Source of the DNA: UBA5359 sp028699365 [NCBI: bacterium]
GTDB taxonomy: Bacteria > UBP13 > UBA5359
DNA length: 18,079 bases
Direction: 5' to 3'
Assembly: GCA_028699365.1 (NCBI GenBank)
Contig: JAQVUQ010000008.1
Span: forward strand, 1-18,079
In this document: one piece after another, positions 8,185-14,394 of the stretch
Layout: each line of letters starts with the position of its first letter
Position numbering within the stretch: position 1 is the first letter of the stretch
The notes under the pieces: generated by a model
What the model was told of the DNA's origin: nothing
Seen by the model: only the letters and a program-made list of their open reading frames with translations
Database searches by the model: none
Program-made: the position numbers and the translations under genes

Positions 8185-8230
8185 AAATGCCTGCGTGTCG
8201 CTGGGAGCAGCCGGCAACACGCGGGCATTT
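8185..8230 (+). terminator. Strong intercistronic hairpin between DUF5320 and DUF89 genes
   Basis: Two 14-base arms (8185-8198 and 8217-8230) pair along their whole length with one G-T wobble, around an 18-base loop that contains a further GCTG/CAGC stem. Only TTTATGTTT follows, so it is a weak terminator on the plus strand. It could reduce expression of the DUF89 gene relative to DUF5320 or protect the upstream message. Confidence 0.5.
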
Positions 8231-8252
8231 ATGTTTGTGACGAGGTGGTTAC

Positions 8253-9119
8253 GTGATTACAACGGTTGAATGCTTGCCCTGCCTGCTGCGGCAGGCAATA
8301 GATACCATGCAGCGGTTTGATGTGCCGTTAACGGATCAGCAGGCCGTTATGCAGGAAATTATGTATGTTCTCAGCACAATGGATGTGCGGCAGTCTGCAC
8401 CGGCAATGGCTCAACGTATTCATCGATTGATCCGTGTGCGAGTGGGTGATGATGATCCTTACAGGGCGATTAAGGACGAGAGCAACGCTCTGGCTTTGGA
8501 ACTGCTTCCCCGGTTGCGTGAGGGAATACACGGTGCGGAGGATCCTCTGGCGTCGGCGATCCGGGTGGCGATTGCCGGCAATATCATCGATTATGGTGCC
8601 AGGCGACAGGTGGAGCGTGAAGACATCGATAATCTTCTGACCCGTTCATTGGCAATGTCGCTGGATGAGAGAACGCTGGACGCCTTTAACCGTGATATAT
8701 CATCGGCCGGGACAATTCTTTACCTGGCCGACAATGCCGGTGAGATAGCCTTTGATCGTTTACTTATCGAATGCCTTCCAAGGGAAAAAGTAACGCTTGC
8801 CGTGCGAGGCGCGCCCATTATCAACGACGCTACCCGGGTGGACGCCGAAGTGGTCGGGCTGGAAGCGATGGTCAGGATTATCGACAACGGTACGGATATT
8901 CCCGGCACTTTGGTTGAGCGGTGCACTCCGGTATTTCAGAGGCATTTCAGCGATTCCGATGTCGTTATTGCCAAAGGCCAGGGGAATTTTGAAACTCTTG
9001 CCGAAGCTGGTCGTCCCATCTATCATCTCTTTGTTGCCAAGTGCTCAATAGTTGCCGATGCAATCGGCTGTCAGGTCGATACTCCGGTTTTTCAGTGCAG
9101 AGGTCCTCTGCAGGGATAA
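8253..9119 (+). CDS. DUF89 family protein (ARMT1-like metal-dependent phosphatase)
   Basis: A 288-residue protein of the DUF89/ARMT1-like family, whose studied members are Mn/Co/Ni-dependent phosphatases that act on phosphorylated metabolites. Visible family marks are Cys7 and Cys10 in ECLPC, GNIIDYG at 109-115, the metal-binding ADNAGEIAFD at 159-168, RGAPIINDAT at 185-194, KGQGNFE at 241-247 and FVAKCSIVA near 260. The start is GTG with a GAGGTGG site at 8242-8248. It lies downstream of DUF5320 and probably shares its PadR-controlled promoter. The short archaeal/bacterial form with the N-terminal CxxC is often found near Fe-S assembly ATPase genes. Its substrate here is unknown; a repair role in cofactor or metal metabolism is a guess. 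Confidence 0.85.
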   Translation: MITTVECLPCLLRQAIDTMQRFDVPLTDQQAVMQEIMYVLSTMDVRQSAPAMAQRIHRLIRVRVGDDDPYRAIKDESNALALELLPRLREGIHGAEDPLASAIRVAIAGNIIDYGARRQVEREDIDNLLTRSLAMSLDERTLDAFNRDISSAGTILYLADNAGEIAFDRLLIECLPREKVTLAVRGAPIINDATRVDAEVVGLEAMVRIIDNGTDIPGTLVERCTPVFQRHFSDSDVVIAKGQGNFETLAEAGRPIYHLFVAKCSIVADAIGCQVDTPVFQCRGPLQG

Positions 9120-9143
9120 GGAAGGCAAAAGATCGTGTGCTGA

Positions 9144-9163
9144 AGCATCATTCACTTGATGCT
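9144..9163. terminator. Short hairpin between convergent DUF89 and padR-like genes
   Basis: AGCATCA-TTCACT-TGATGCT makes a perfect 7-base stem with a 6-base loop in the 99-base gap between the two converging genes. No T-run follows on either strand, so intrinsic termination is doubtful. It is the only obvious structure in this gap. Confidence 0.3.
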
Positions 9164-9218
9164 CTCCGGCAGGCTCCGCAGTAAAACGAGGGATCTGTAT
9201 GCCGGGAGTAGACGGAAG

Positions 9219-9602
9219 CTACTGAGCTTTTACATCGCTCACAAAGTTGGACATTGCCTGTGACAGCTTCTCCAGTACGATGCTCCACTCCAGCAAGTGT
9301 TTCTCACCGCTGTCTGTCAGGCGGTAAACATGACGGGCCGGACCGCTGCCGCTGACATCCCACTCGGAGACGACGTAGCCGTTATCCTCCAGTTGCTTTA
9401 AGGTGCGGTACAGCGCTGCTCTTTCAATCCTGGCGTCGGTGAGGGCGTGATCGTTCAGGGCGGATATCAGTTCATAACCGTAAGACGGACCGTGCTTTTT
9501 GAGTAGAAGGAGGACCACAGGTTCGACAAAACGGTATAGATTTCCCATGGCGCAAGTGCAGGGTCTGTCTGCACCATGACGGTGACAAAGTCCTCTGGGC
9601 AT
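9219..9602 (-). CDS. PadR-type transcriptional repressor with Cys/His-rich N-terminus
   Basis: A 127-residue regulator. Residues 18-95 are a PadR winged helix: GNLYRFVEPVVLLLLKKHG, SYGYELISALND, RAALYRTLKQLEDNGYV and a wing ending in RHVYRLTDSGEKHL. The C-terminal helix (about 97-127) would dimerise. The first 17 residues hold Cys6, His7, His9, Cys15 and Cys17, which could bind a metal or Fe-S cluster. The start is supported by a GGGAG site about nine bases upstream. It has its own promoter (9640-9668) with a GTGTAA operator just after it, so it likely represses itself and the flanking ORP-type and DUF5320 operons. Confidence 0.9.
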   Translation of the reverse strand: MPRGLCHRHGADRPCTCAMGNLYRFVEPVVLLLLKKHGPSYGYELISALNDHALTDARIERAALYRTLKQLEDNGYVVSEWDVSGSGPARHVYRLTDSGEKHLLEWSIVLEKLSQAMSNFVSDVKAQ

Positions 9603-9619
9603 TTACAATCACTCCCTAT

Positions 9620-9631
9620 GTGTAAAATACA
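9620..9631. promoter_or_regulatory. Operator at the padR-like gene promoter
   Basis: GTGTAAAATACA contains the perfect TGTA-AAA-TACA dyad (9621-9631) and the GTGTAA hexamer shared with the other two sites. It sits immediately downstream of the minus-strand -10 box, as expected for autorepression. Confidence 0.5.
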
Positions 9632-9639
9632 ACTAGATT

Positions 9640-9668
9640 ATTATAGCATGAAGGAGAAATTGTGTCAC
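9640..9668 (-). promoter_or_regulatory. Sigma-70 type promoter of the padR-like gene
   Basis: On the minus strand, GTGACA (9668-9663, five of six) and a perfect TATAAT (9645-9640) are 17 bases apart. Transcription would begin near 9633, about 30 bases before the ATG and right at the operator. Confidence 0.65.
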
Positions 9669-9711
9669 ACAGCCCAAATGCAAATATTACTGATGCAGCT
9701 TCTTTGAAGCG

Positions 9712-9740
9712 TTGACATAAATGCCGGCCGGTAATATACT
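9712..9740 (+). promoter_or_regulatory. Strong sigma-70 promoter of the ORP-type operon
   Basis: A perfect TTGACA (9712-9717) and TATACT (9735-9740, five of six) are separated by 17 bases. The gene start follows about 85 bases later. This is notable because the related Desulfovibrio ORP operons use sigma-54; no GG-N10-GC element was seen here. Confidence 0.75.
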
Positions 9741-9749
9741 ATATGCAAG

Positions 9750-9767
9750 TTACACATAGAGGTGTAA
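9750..9767. promoter_or_regulatory. Operator dyad TTACAC-N6-GTGTAA at the ORP-type operon
   Basis: A perfect inverted repeat of the shared hexamer lies from about +3 of the promoter at 9712-9740. The half-sites point opposite to those at 7778-7794 and the spacer is 6 rather than 1, so the exact repressor contact may extend beyond the hexamer. The position fits repression by the adjacent PadR protein. Confidence 0.6.
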
Positions 9768-9825
9768 TACATATATAAGAGAATTTTAGAGTTATCAACG
9801 GTATCAAATGATGGAGGCGGGATCT

Positions 9826-10188
9826 ATGAGAGTTGCAATCACTTCTCAGGGAAGAGACCGGGACAGTCTTCTTGACAGGCGTTTCGGACGGGCGGCGTTT
9901 TTTATAGTGGCCGATACGGAGACAGGAGAGCTCTCCGTACACGATAACGCACAGAACCTCAATGCGGCTCAGGGGGCCGGTATTCAGGCTGGAAGCACCG
10001 TCGCCGGTCTTGACGTGGAAGCGCTTATCACCGGCAATGTCGGTCCCAAGGCGTATGCCGTTCTCAAGGCGGCCGGCATCAGGATTTACCTGGCCCCGGA
10101 CGGCACTGTGGCCCAAAGCCTGCAAAGGTTCAAGGACGGCCTGCTGGAGGAGAGTCTGTCGGCCAACGTGGAAGGCCACTGGGTATAA
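9826..10188 (+). CDS. NifX/ORP-like protein 1 (dinitrogenase iron-molybdenum cofactor family, PF02579)
   Basis: A 120-residue protein of the Nitro_FeMo-Co fold, the family of NifX, NifY, the C-terminus of NifB, MTH1175 and the orange protein ORP, which bind metal-sulfur cofactors. Evidence is MRVAITSQG, RRFGRAAFFIVADTETGEL and ITGNVGPKAYAVLKAAGIRIYL, all standard positions. It has no cysteine, so a cluster would be bound non-covalently, as in ORP. The start at 9826 has a GGAGG site eight bases before it; an upstream in-frame start at 9808 lacks one. It is the first gene of the operon. Nitrogen fixation is not implied: no nitrogenase genes are present. Confidence 0.88.
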   Translation: MRVAITSQGRDRDSLLDRRFGRAAFFIVADTETGELSVHDNAQNLNAAQGAGIQAGSTVAGLDVEALITGNVGPKAYAVLKAAGIRIYLAPDGTVAQSLQRFKDGLLEESLSANVEGHWV

Positions 10189-10213
10189 AGGACGGTAGAT
10201 GGAGGATGCTGAA

Positions 10214-11071
10214 ATGAAGATTGCCGTAGCCAGCGGCAAGGGCGGTACGGGCAAGACCACCGTAGCCGTAAACCTGTGCCTGTTTCTAGTTGACGCCGGC
10301 CTGCAGGTGACTTATGCGGATTGTGATGTCGAGGAGCCGGACGGGCATCTCTTTCTCAAGCCGGAGATTGTTACCAGACGGAGGACCGGCATACCCGTAC
10401 CGCATGTTGACCCGGAGGCCTGCAATCTATGTGGAGAATGCGGTTCTTTATGCCGATACAGCGCCATCGTCGTCCTCAAGGACAGGGTTATGACCTTTCC
10501 TGAGCTCTGCCACGGTTGCGGCGGTTGCGCTTATATCTGCCCTGCAAGAGCCATAGCTGAGGTTGACAGACCCATCGGAAGCATTGACAGAGGGAATGCC
10601 GGCAAGCTCGGTTTTATAAGCGGCTGCCTGGATATCGGACAGGCCATGAGCCCTCCTCTGATAAAGGAGGTTCTGAAGGAGACACCGGACGATGGCGTGA
10701 CGATTGTGGATGCGCCTCCGGGAACTTCCTGTCCGGCTATGACCGCCGTCGGCGATTGTGATTATCTGCTGCTGGTAACCGAACCCACTCCTTTTGGCCG
10801 GCATGACCTGGAGCTGATGTTGAAAGCTGTTTGCTCTCTGCCGATGCCGAAGGGTGTGGTGATGAACCGGGTGAACGGTCCCGATGCCGCGACGGAGGAA
10901 CTGTGCGATAAATACGGTGTGCCCGTTCTGGCCCGGATACCGGAGGACAGGCTGGTGGCTGAGGCTTATTCAAAGGGGCTTACAGCCTGGGAGGCTGTGT
11001 CCGGTTATCGAACCGTCTTTGCCGATCTCTGGTCCGGTATACAAAAAGATGCCGGGAGGTGCGGGGAGTGA
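10214..11071 (+). CDS. MinD-superfamily P-loop ATPase with inserted ferredoxin domain, copy 1
   Basis: A 285-residue ATPase. The deviant Walker A is SGKGGTGKTT (7-16), with DCD at 36-38 and DAPPGTSCP (166-174) as the switch/Walker B region. Between them lies a two-cluster ferredoxin insert with Cys70, 73, 76, 80 and Cys99, 102, 105, 109, both standard 4Fe-4S patterns. This is the architecture of DVU2103/DVU2104, the ATPases of the orange protein complex in Desulfovibrio vulgaris. It may use ATP to insert or move a cluster. A GGAGG site eight bases before 10214 sets the start. It overlaps the next gene by four bases (GTGA) and shares its plan, so the two may form a heterodimer. Confidence 0.92.
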   Translation: MKIAVASGKGGTGKTTVAVNLCLFLVDAGLQVTYADCDVEEPDGHLFLKPEIVTRRRTGIPVPHVDPEACNLCGECGSLCRYSAIVVLKDRVMTFPELCHGCGGCAYICPARAIAEVDRPIGSIDRGNAGKLGFISGCLDIGQAMSPPLIKEVLKETPDDGVTIVDAPPGTSCPAMTAVGDCDYLLLVTEPTPFGRHDLELMLKAVCSLPMPKGVVMNRVNGPDAATEELCDKYGVPVLARIPEDRLVAEAYSKGLTAWEAVSGYRTVFADLWSGIQKDAGRCGE

Positions 11072-11955
11072 AAGAGATAGTAGTCATAAGCGGCAAGGGC
11101 GGCACCGGCAAAACCAGTATAACGGGTGCTTTTGCCGGATTGGCGAAGAAGTGCGTGCTGGCGGATTGTGATGTGGATGCTGCCGATCTGCATCTGCTGC
11201 TGCAGCCGCAGGTGAGGGAGCGATATGAATTCAGCGGCGGCGGACGGGCGGAGATCAAAGCGGAAAAGTGCCTGAAGTGCGGTCTCTGTCGTCAGCTCTG
11301 CCGCTTTGATGCCGTGCGGCGTCCGGCTGATGGGAGCAGCTTTCTTACCGTGAATTCTCTGGCTTGTGAGGGGTGCGGTCTTTGTGCCCATATCTGTCCG
11401 GCCGGAGCGATAGAGTTCAAGCCTGTCGTCGATGGGGAGTGGTACGTTTCGGATACCAGGATGGGCTCCATGGTCCATGCCTGCCTTTATCCCGGCGAGG
11501 GCAATTCCGGCAAGCTGGTGACGCTGGTGCGCAGCCGTGCCAGAGAGATTGCGACCGGTAACGGGAGCGACTATTTGCTGATAGACGGTTCGCCGGGTCT
11601 GGGTTGCCCGGTCATCGCTTCGGTGGCCGGCAGCGATCTGGCGGTTATAGTTACCGAGCCGACGGTATCCGGTGAGCATGACCTGCTGCGTATCGCCGGG
11701 CTGACGAAGCACTTCCGGGTGCCTACCGTCATCTGCATCAACAGGAGTGACATCAATTCGGCGGCCTCTGACCGTATTGCCGCCGTTGCCGAGGCACAAG
11801 GTGTTAAAGTTATCGGCCGGGTACGGTATGATAAGGCCGTAACAGAGGCTCAGATAGCCGGTAAGACTGTAAACGAGTATACCGATGGTCCTGTCGCCGG
11901 GGATATCCTGGCGGCATGGCAACGTATCATCAATTTAACCGAAGGGAAGGAATAA
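11068..11955 (+). CDS. MinD-superfamily P-loop ATPase with inserted ferredoxin domain, copy 2
   Basis: A 295-residue paralogue of the preceding ATPase. Walker A is SGKGGTGKTS (8-17), DCDVDAAD follows at 33-40, and IDGSPGLGCP (172-181) replaces the DAPPGTSCP segment. The ferredoxin insert has Cys68, 71, 74, 78 and Cys100, 103, 106, 110. The start is GTG at 11068, preceded by GGGAGG and overlapping the upstream stop as GTGA; an earlier GTG at 11059 is part of the ribosome site. Paired, non-identical copies are the rule for this family and suggest a heterodimer in which the two Fe-S inserts face each other. The specific client is unknown; the flanking NifX-like proteins are the obvious candidates. 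Confidence 0.92.
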   Translation: MKEIVVISGKGGTGKTSITGAFAGLAKKCVLADCDVDAADLHLLLQPQVRERYEFSGGGRAEIKAEKCLKCGLCRQLCRFDAVRRPADGSSFLTVNSLACEGCGLCAHICPAGAIEFKPVVDGEWYVSDTRMGSMVHACLYPGEGNSGKLVTLVRSRAREIATGNGSDYLLIDGSPGLGCPVIASVAGSDLAVIVTEPTVSGEHDLLRIAGLTKHFRVPTVICINRSDINSAASDRIAAVAEAQGVKVIGRVRYDKAVTEAQIAGKTVNEYTDGPVAGDILAAWQRIINLTEGKE

Positions 11956-11958
11956 GAG

Positions 11959-12297
11959 ATGAAGATTGCAATACCTGTAGCAGAAGGAAAGCTTTGCCCG
12001 CATTTCGGGCACTGTGAGGAGTTTCGGATTTTTGAGATAGATGAGGCGAGTTGCACCGTTACCGCTCGCGACAGTCAGGTGCCGCCGCCGCACGAGCCTG
12101 GATTGTTGCCGCGCTGGCTGCACGGCATGGGTGTTACGCATATTATCGCCGGCGGCATGGGTGCCCGGGCGCAGGATCTATTTCAGGCTGCAGGCGTCGA
12201 GGTTGTAGTTGGAGCCCCTGCCGTTGATCCCGAAGAGGTAGTCAAGACATATTTGGAGAATACTTTGGTAACCGGGGATAATGCTTGCGATCATTAA
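11959..12297 (+). CDS. NifX/ORP-like protein 2 (PF02579 family)
   Basis: A 112-residue second Nitro_FeMo-Co protein. It has MKIAIPVAEGKLCPHFGHCEEF at the start, where the HFGHCEEF element is typical of MTH1175-like members, and IIAGGMGARAQDLFQAAGVEVVVG in the middle. Unlike copy 1 it has cysteines at 13 and 19 plus a His pair that could ligate metal. A GGGAAGGA site lies just before the ATG. It follows the second ATPase by three bases. The two NifX-like genes thus bracket the ATPase pair. It may hold a different cluster or a different maturation state from copy 1; that is inference. Confidence 0.9.
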   Translation: MKIAIPVAEGKLCPHFGHCEEFRIFEIDEASCTVTARDSQVPPPHEPGLLPRWLHGMGVTHIIAGGMGARAQDLFQAAGVEVVVGAPAVDPEEVVKTYLENTLVTGDNACDH

Positions 12298-12301
12298 GTC
12301 C

Positions 12302-12325
12302 GCAGGCTTTGGTGCCGCGGCCTGC
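12302..12325 (+). other. Intercistronic hairpin before the permease gene
   Basis: GCAGGC (12302-12307) pairs with GCCTGC (12320-12325) around a 12-base GC-rich loop in the 84-base gap between the second NifX-like gene and the permease. There is no T-run. It could be an RNA-processing or partial attenuation site that separates the soluble from the membrane genes. Confidence 0.35.
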
Positions 12326-12381
12326 AAAGTCTGAAGTCCGTCAGGTTTGGGGAAGCATCCGGATTTTACGGGAGATTGAAA

Positions 12382-13452
12382 ATGGAGAACGGACAATATG
12401 AGCCTGCCGTCGCAGGCACTAAGAGAGCGGGGCTCAGTCAGGCGGACTGGGATGCCAAGGTAAGGGGCTTTTTCATCAGCGTAATCTTCATGCTGGCGGT
12501 GGCCGGGCTACTGCTGGCGCTGCTGATTCCGGTCCTGCGTCTGAGCGGCGGGATGGAGGCCTTTCCCACCTTCCAGGTGGTGTTTATCAGCATCGTTCTG
12601 GAGGCCGTGCCCTTTATTCTGCTGGGCTCGCTCATTTCCGGTCTGATCCATGTTCTGGTGCCGGAGGATACTTTGAAGCGGTTTATTCCGACCGGCAGAC
12701 TTCCGGCCGTAATGGCGGGGGCTTTTCTGGGTCTGCTCTTTCCCATCTGCGAGTGCGGCGTTATACCGGTGGCCAGGGGGCTTATGCGCAAAGGGGTTCC
12801 CTTTCATGCGGCCGTGGCCTTTATCCTGGCTGCTCCGGTCGTCAACCCCGTGGTTATTCTATCCACGGCGGTAGCCTTTAACTACGATTTCAAGGTGGTG
12901 GCTGCCAGAGTAGGGCTGGTGCTGCTGATTGCCGTTTCCATCGGCCTGTTAATGGCTTTTTTGCCGATAGGCAAAAGTGTCATGCGGCAGGACGATGAGT
13001 TGCCCGAAGGATGCAGTTGCTGCTCCGGGACATCTTCTTCAACCCTGGTCGGCAAGGCAGCCGGTGTGATAGAGCACGCCACGAAGGAGTTCTTCGATGT
13101 AGGCAAGTTCCTTATTCTGGGCTCTTTTCTGGCAGCCTTCATACAGACCTTTATTTCCCGGCCACAGTTGCTGGCCGTGGCCAAAGGTCCGGTTCTGTCC
13201 GTGTTGAGTATGAACACTCTGGCGGTTCTTACCTGTCTCTGCTCCGAAGTGGATGCCTTTGTAGCCAGATCTTTCTCCATCTCTTTCTCCATGGGAGCGG
13301 TGATCTCATTTATGGTTATAGGTCCTATGCTGGATATCAAGAGCGCTATGATGCTGCTGGGAACTTTCAAGAGACGTCCGGCAATCCTGCTGATATCTCT
13401 GATAATCCTGCTGACGACTATCGCCGGCATACTGCTTAATCTTACATACTGA
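12382..13452 (+). CDS. DUF318/UPF0718 family permease (ArsP_1-like)
   Basis: A 356-residue inner-membrane protein with about eight hydrophobic segments. Family marks are FPICECGVIPVARGL (120-134), AAPVVNPVV (150-158), CLCSEVDAF (285-293) and GPMLDIK (314-320). A cytoplasmic loop has a Cys cluster, GCSCC at 210-214. Relatives include ArsP, which exports trivalent organoarsenicals, and Bacillus YcgR, found with YcgQ. The TIGR03943 protein next to it is the usual YcgQ-like partner. The start at 12382 has a GGGAG site seven bases before; a TTG two codons earlier is unlikely. It probably moves a metal, metalloid or thiol-bound cargo. The cargo is unknown. Confidence 0.88.
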   Translation: MENGQYEPAVAGTKRAGLSQADWDAKVRGFFISVIFMLAVAGLLLALLIPVLRLSGGMEAFPTFQVVFISIVLEAVPFILLGSLISGLIHVLVPEDTLKRFIPTGRLPAVMAGAFLGLLFPICECGVIPVARGLMRKGVPFHAAVAFILAAPVVNPVVILSTAVAFNYDFKVVAARVGLVLLIAVSIGLLMAFLPIGKSVMRQDDELPEGCSCCSGTSSSTLVGKAAGVIEHATKEFFDVGKFLILGSFLAAFIQTFISRPQLLAVAKGPVLSVLSMNTLAVLTCLCSEVDAFVARSFSISFSMGAVISFMVIGPMLDIKSAMMLLGTFKRRPAILLISLIILLTTIAGILLNLTY

Positions 13453-13458
13453 GGTGAT
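13451..13458 (+). promoter_or_regulatory. Shine-Dalgarno site that selects a TTG start
   Basis: GAGGTGAT is a near-perfect anti-16S match. An in-frame GTG (13454) and ATG (13457) lie within or across it and cannot be used with it, while TTG at 13466 lies seven bases after it. This places the TIGR03943 start at 13466. The site overlaps the stop codon of the permease, so the two are coupled. Confidence 0.55.
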
Positions 13459-13465
13459 GACGGTT

Positions 13466-14359
13466 TTGAGTGAGAAGCACGGCTCTATCGGCTGCAGTCA
13501 CGATGAGCATGAATGCGAATGTGGCTGCCATGCACACCTGCATGATCACCTGCATGAACATAACCACGAACCGGAGCATGGTCACGGGCATGAACATAGC
13601 CATACCCATGAGCACGATCAACTGAGCATCGACACTCTGCTGCTCAGGGCGGGAGTCCTCCTTGTCTACGCCGTACTGCTGATACGTATATTCGGACGCA
13701 ATGAGATCACTCTCTATATAAAGAAGGATCTTGCCTGGCTGACGGCGGCGGCCGGTGTATTTATCCTTCTGATGCTGATCTCTACCCTGACGGCGGTTTA
13801 CCGGGCCTCCTTCCGGGAGTCCGGTGAGGATGGTCGCGGCGGTATAGCTTTTTACGGTGTAAGGATTTCGGTAAAGGAGTTCGTGCTTTGCATGGTCGTC
13901 CTGATGCCTGCCTTGATGGGTCTCCTGTTTACGCCTCAATCGCTGGATTCTTTTGCGGCGGGCAGACGTGGTATTTCCGGGCGGGCGCCTGTATCCGTCA
14001 AAAGGATGGAGCCTATCCGTTCCAGAGAGATATCGCTGTTGCGCCTGGCCGGCGGGCTGGAGCAGGAACCGGAAAAATTTATCGGTCGCGAGTTCGCTTT
14101 TACGGGGTTTGTAGGTCATGACGAAAAACTGGGACGGGAACGCTTCTACCTGGTGCGTTTTGTTATCTCCTGCTGTGCGGCTGATGCCACGCCTCTGGGC
14201 TTTGAAGTTGATTATCCGGGGGCGGGAGAATTGAAAAGCAACCAGTGGGTAAAGGTGGAAGGCTCTGTCGTGAAGCGAGAAGGTAAGAGCGACTGGCCTT
14301 ATGCCATAAAGGCTTCCCGGATTCAGCCGGTAAGGAAGCCGTATGATCCGTATCTATGA
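13466..14359 (+). CDS. TIGR03943/DUF1980 family membrane protein (YcgQ-like) with His-rich N-terminus
   Basis: A 297-residue protein. The first 50 residues contain 17 histidines and cysteines at 10, 18, 19 or nearby, a metal-binding tail. Two membrane segments (about 58-76 and 90-112) and a third near 136-156 follow. The C-terminal 110 residues form the soluble DUF1980-like domain with the conserved RFVISCCAADATPLGFEV segment (231-248). YcgQ-like proteins are genetically tied to DUF318 permeases and in several bacteria to zinc limitation. The start is set by the GAGGTGAT site at 13451. It probably binds a divalent metal at the membrane and passes it to or from the permease. Direction and metal are unknown. 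Confidence 0.85.
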   Translation: MSEKHGSIGCSHDEHECECGCHAHLHDHLHEHNHEPEHGHGHEHSHTHEHDQLSIDTLLLRAGVLLVYAVLLIRIFGRNEITLYIKKDLAWLTAAAGVFILLMLISTLTAVYRASFRESGEDGRGGIAFYGVRISVKEFVLCMVVLMPALMGLLFTPQSLDSFAAGRRGISGRAPVSVKRMEPIRSREISLLRLAGGLEQEPEKFIGREFAFTGFVGHDEKLGRERFYLVRFVISCCAADATPLGFEVDYPGAGELKSNQWVKVEGSVVKREGKSDWPYAIKASRIQPVRKPYDPYL

Positions 14360-14394
14360 TGACTATAGTATCAAAACGGGGGAGAGTTCATAGT

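Noticed and set aside
9200-9222. AGTAG/CTACT stem as a terminator of the padR-like gene
   Set aside because: The five-base stem overlaps the stop codon and has no T-run in either direction.
9700-9825. Sigma-54 promoter expected by analogy with Desulfovibrio ORP operons
   Set aside because: No GG-N10-GC pair in a suitable context was seen; a strong sigma-70 promoter occupies the place.
11005-11922. 305-codon open frame on the minus strand
   Set aside because: It is antisense to the second MinD-ferredoxin ATPase, where the plus strand has a full set of motifs.
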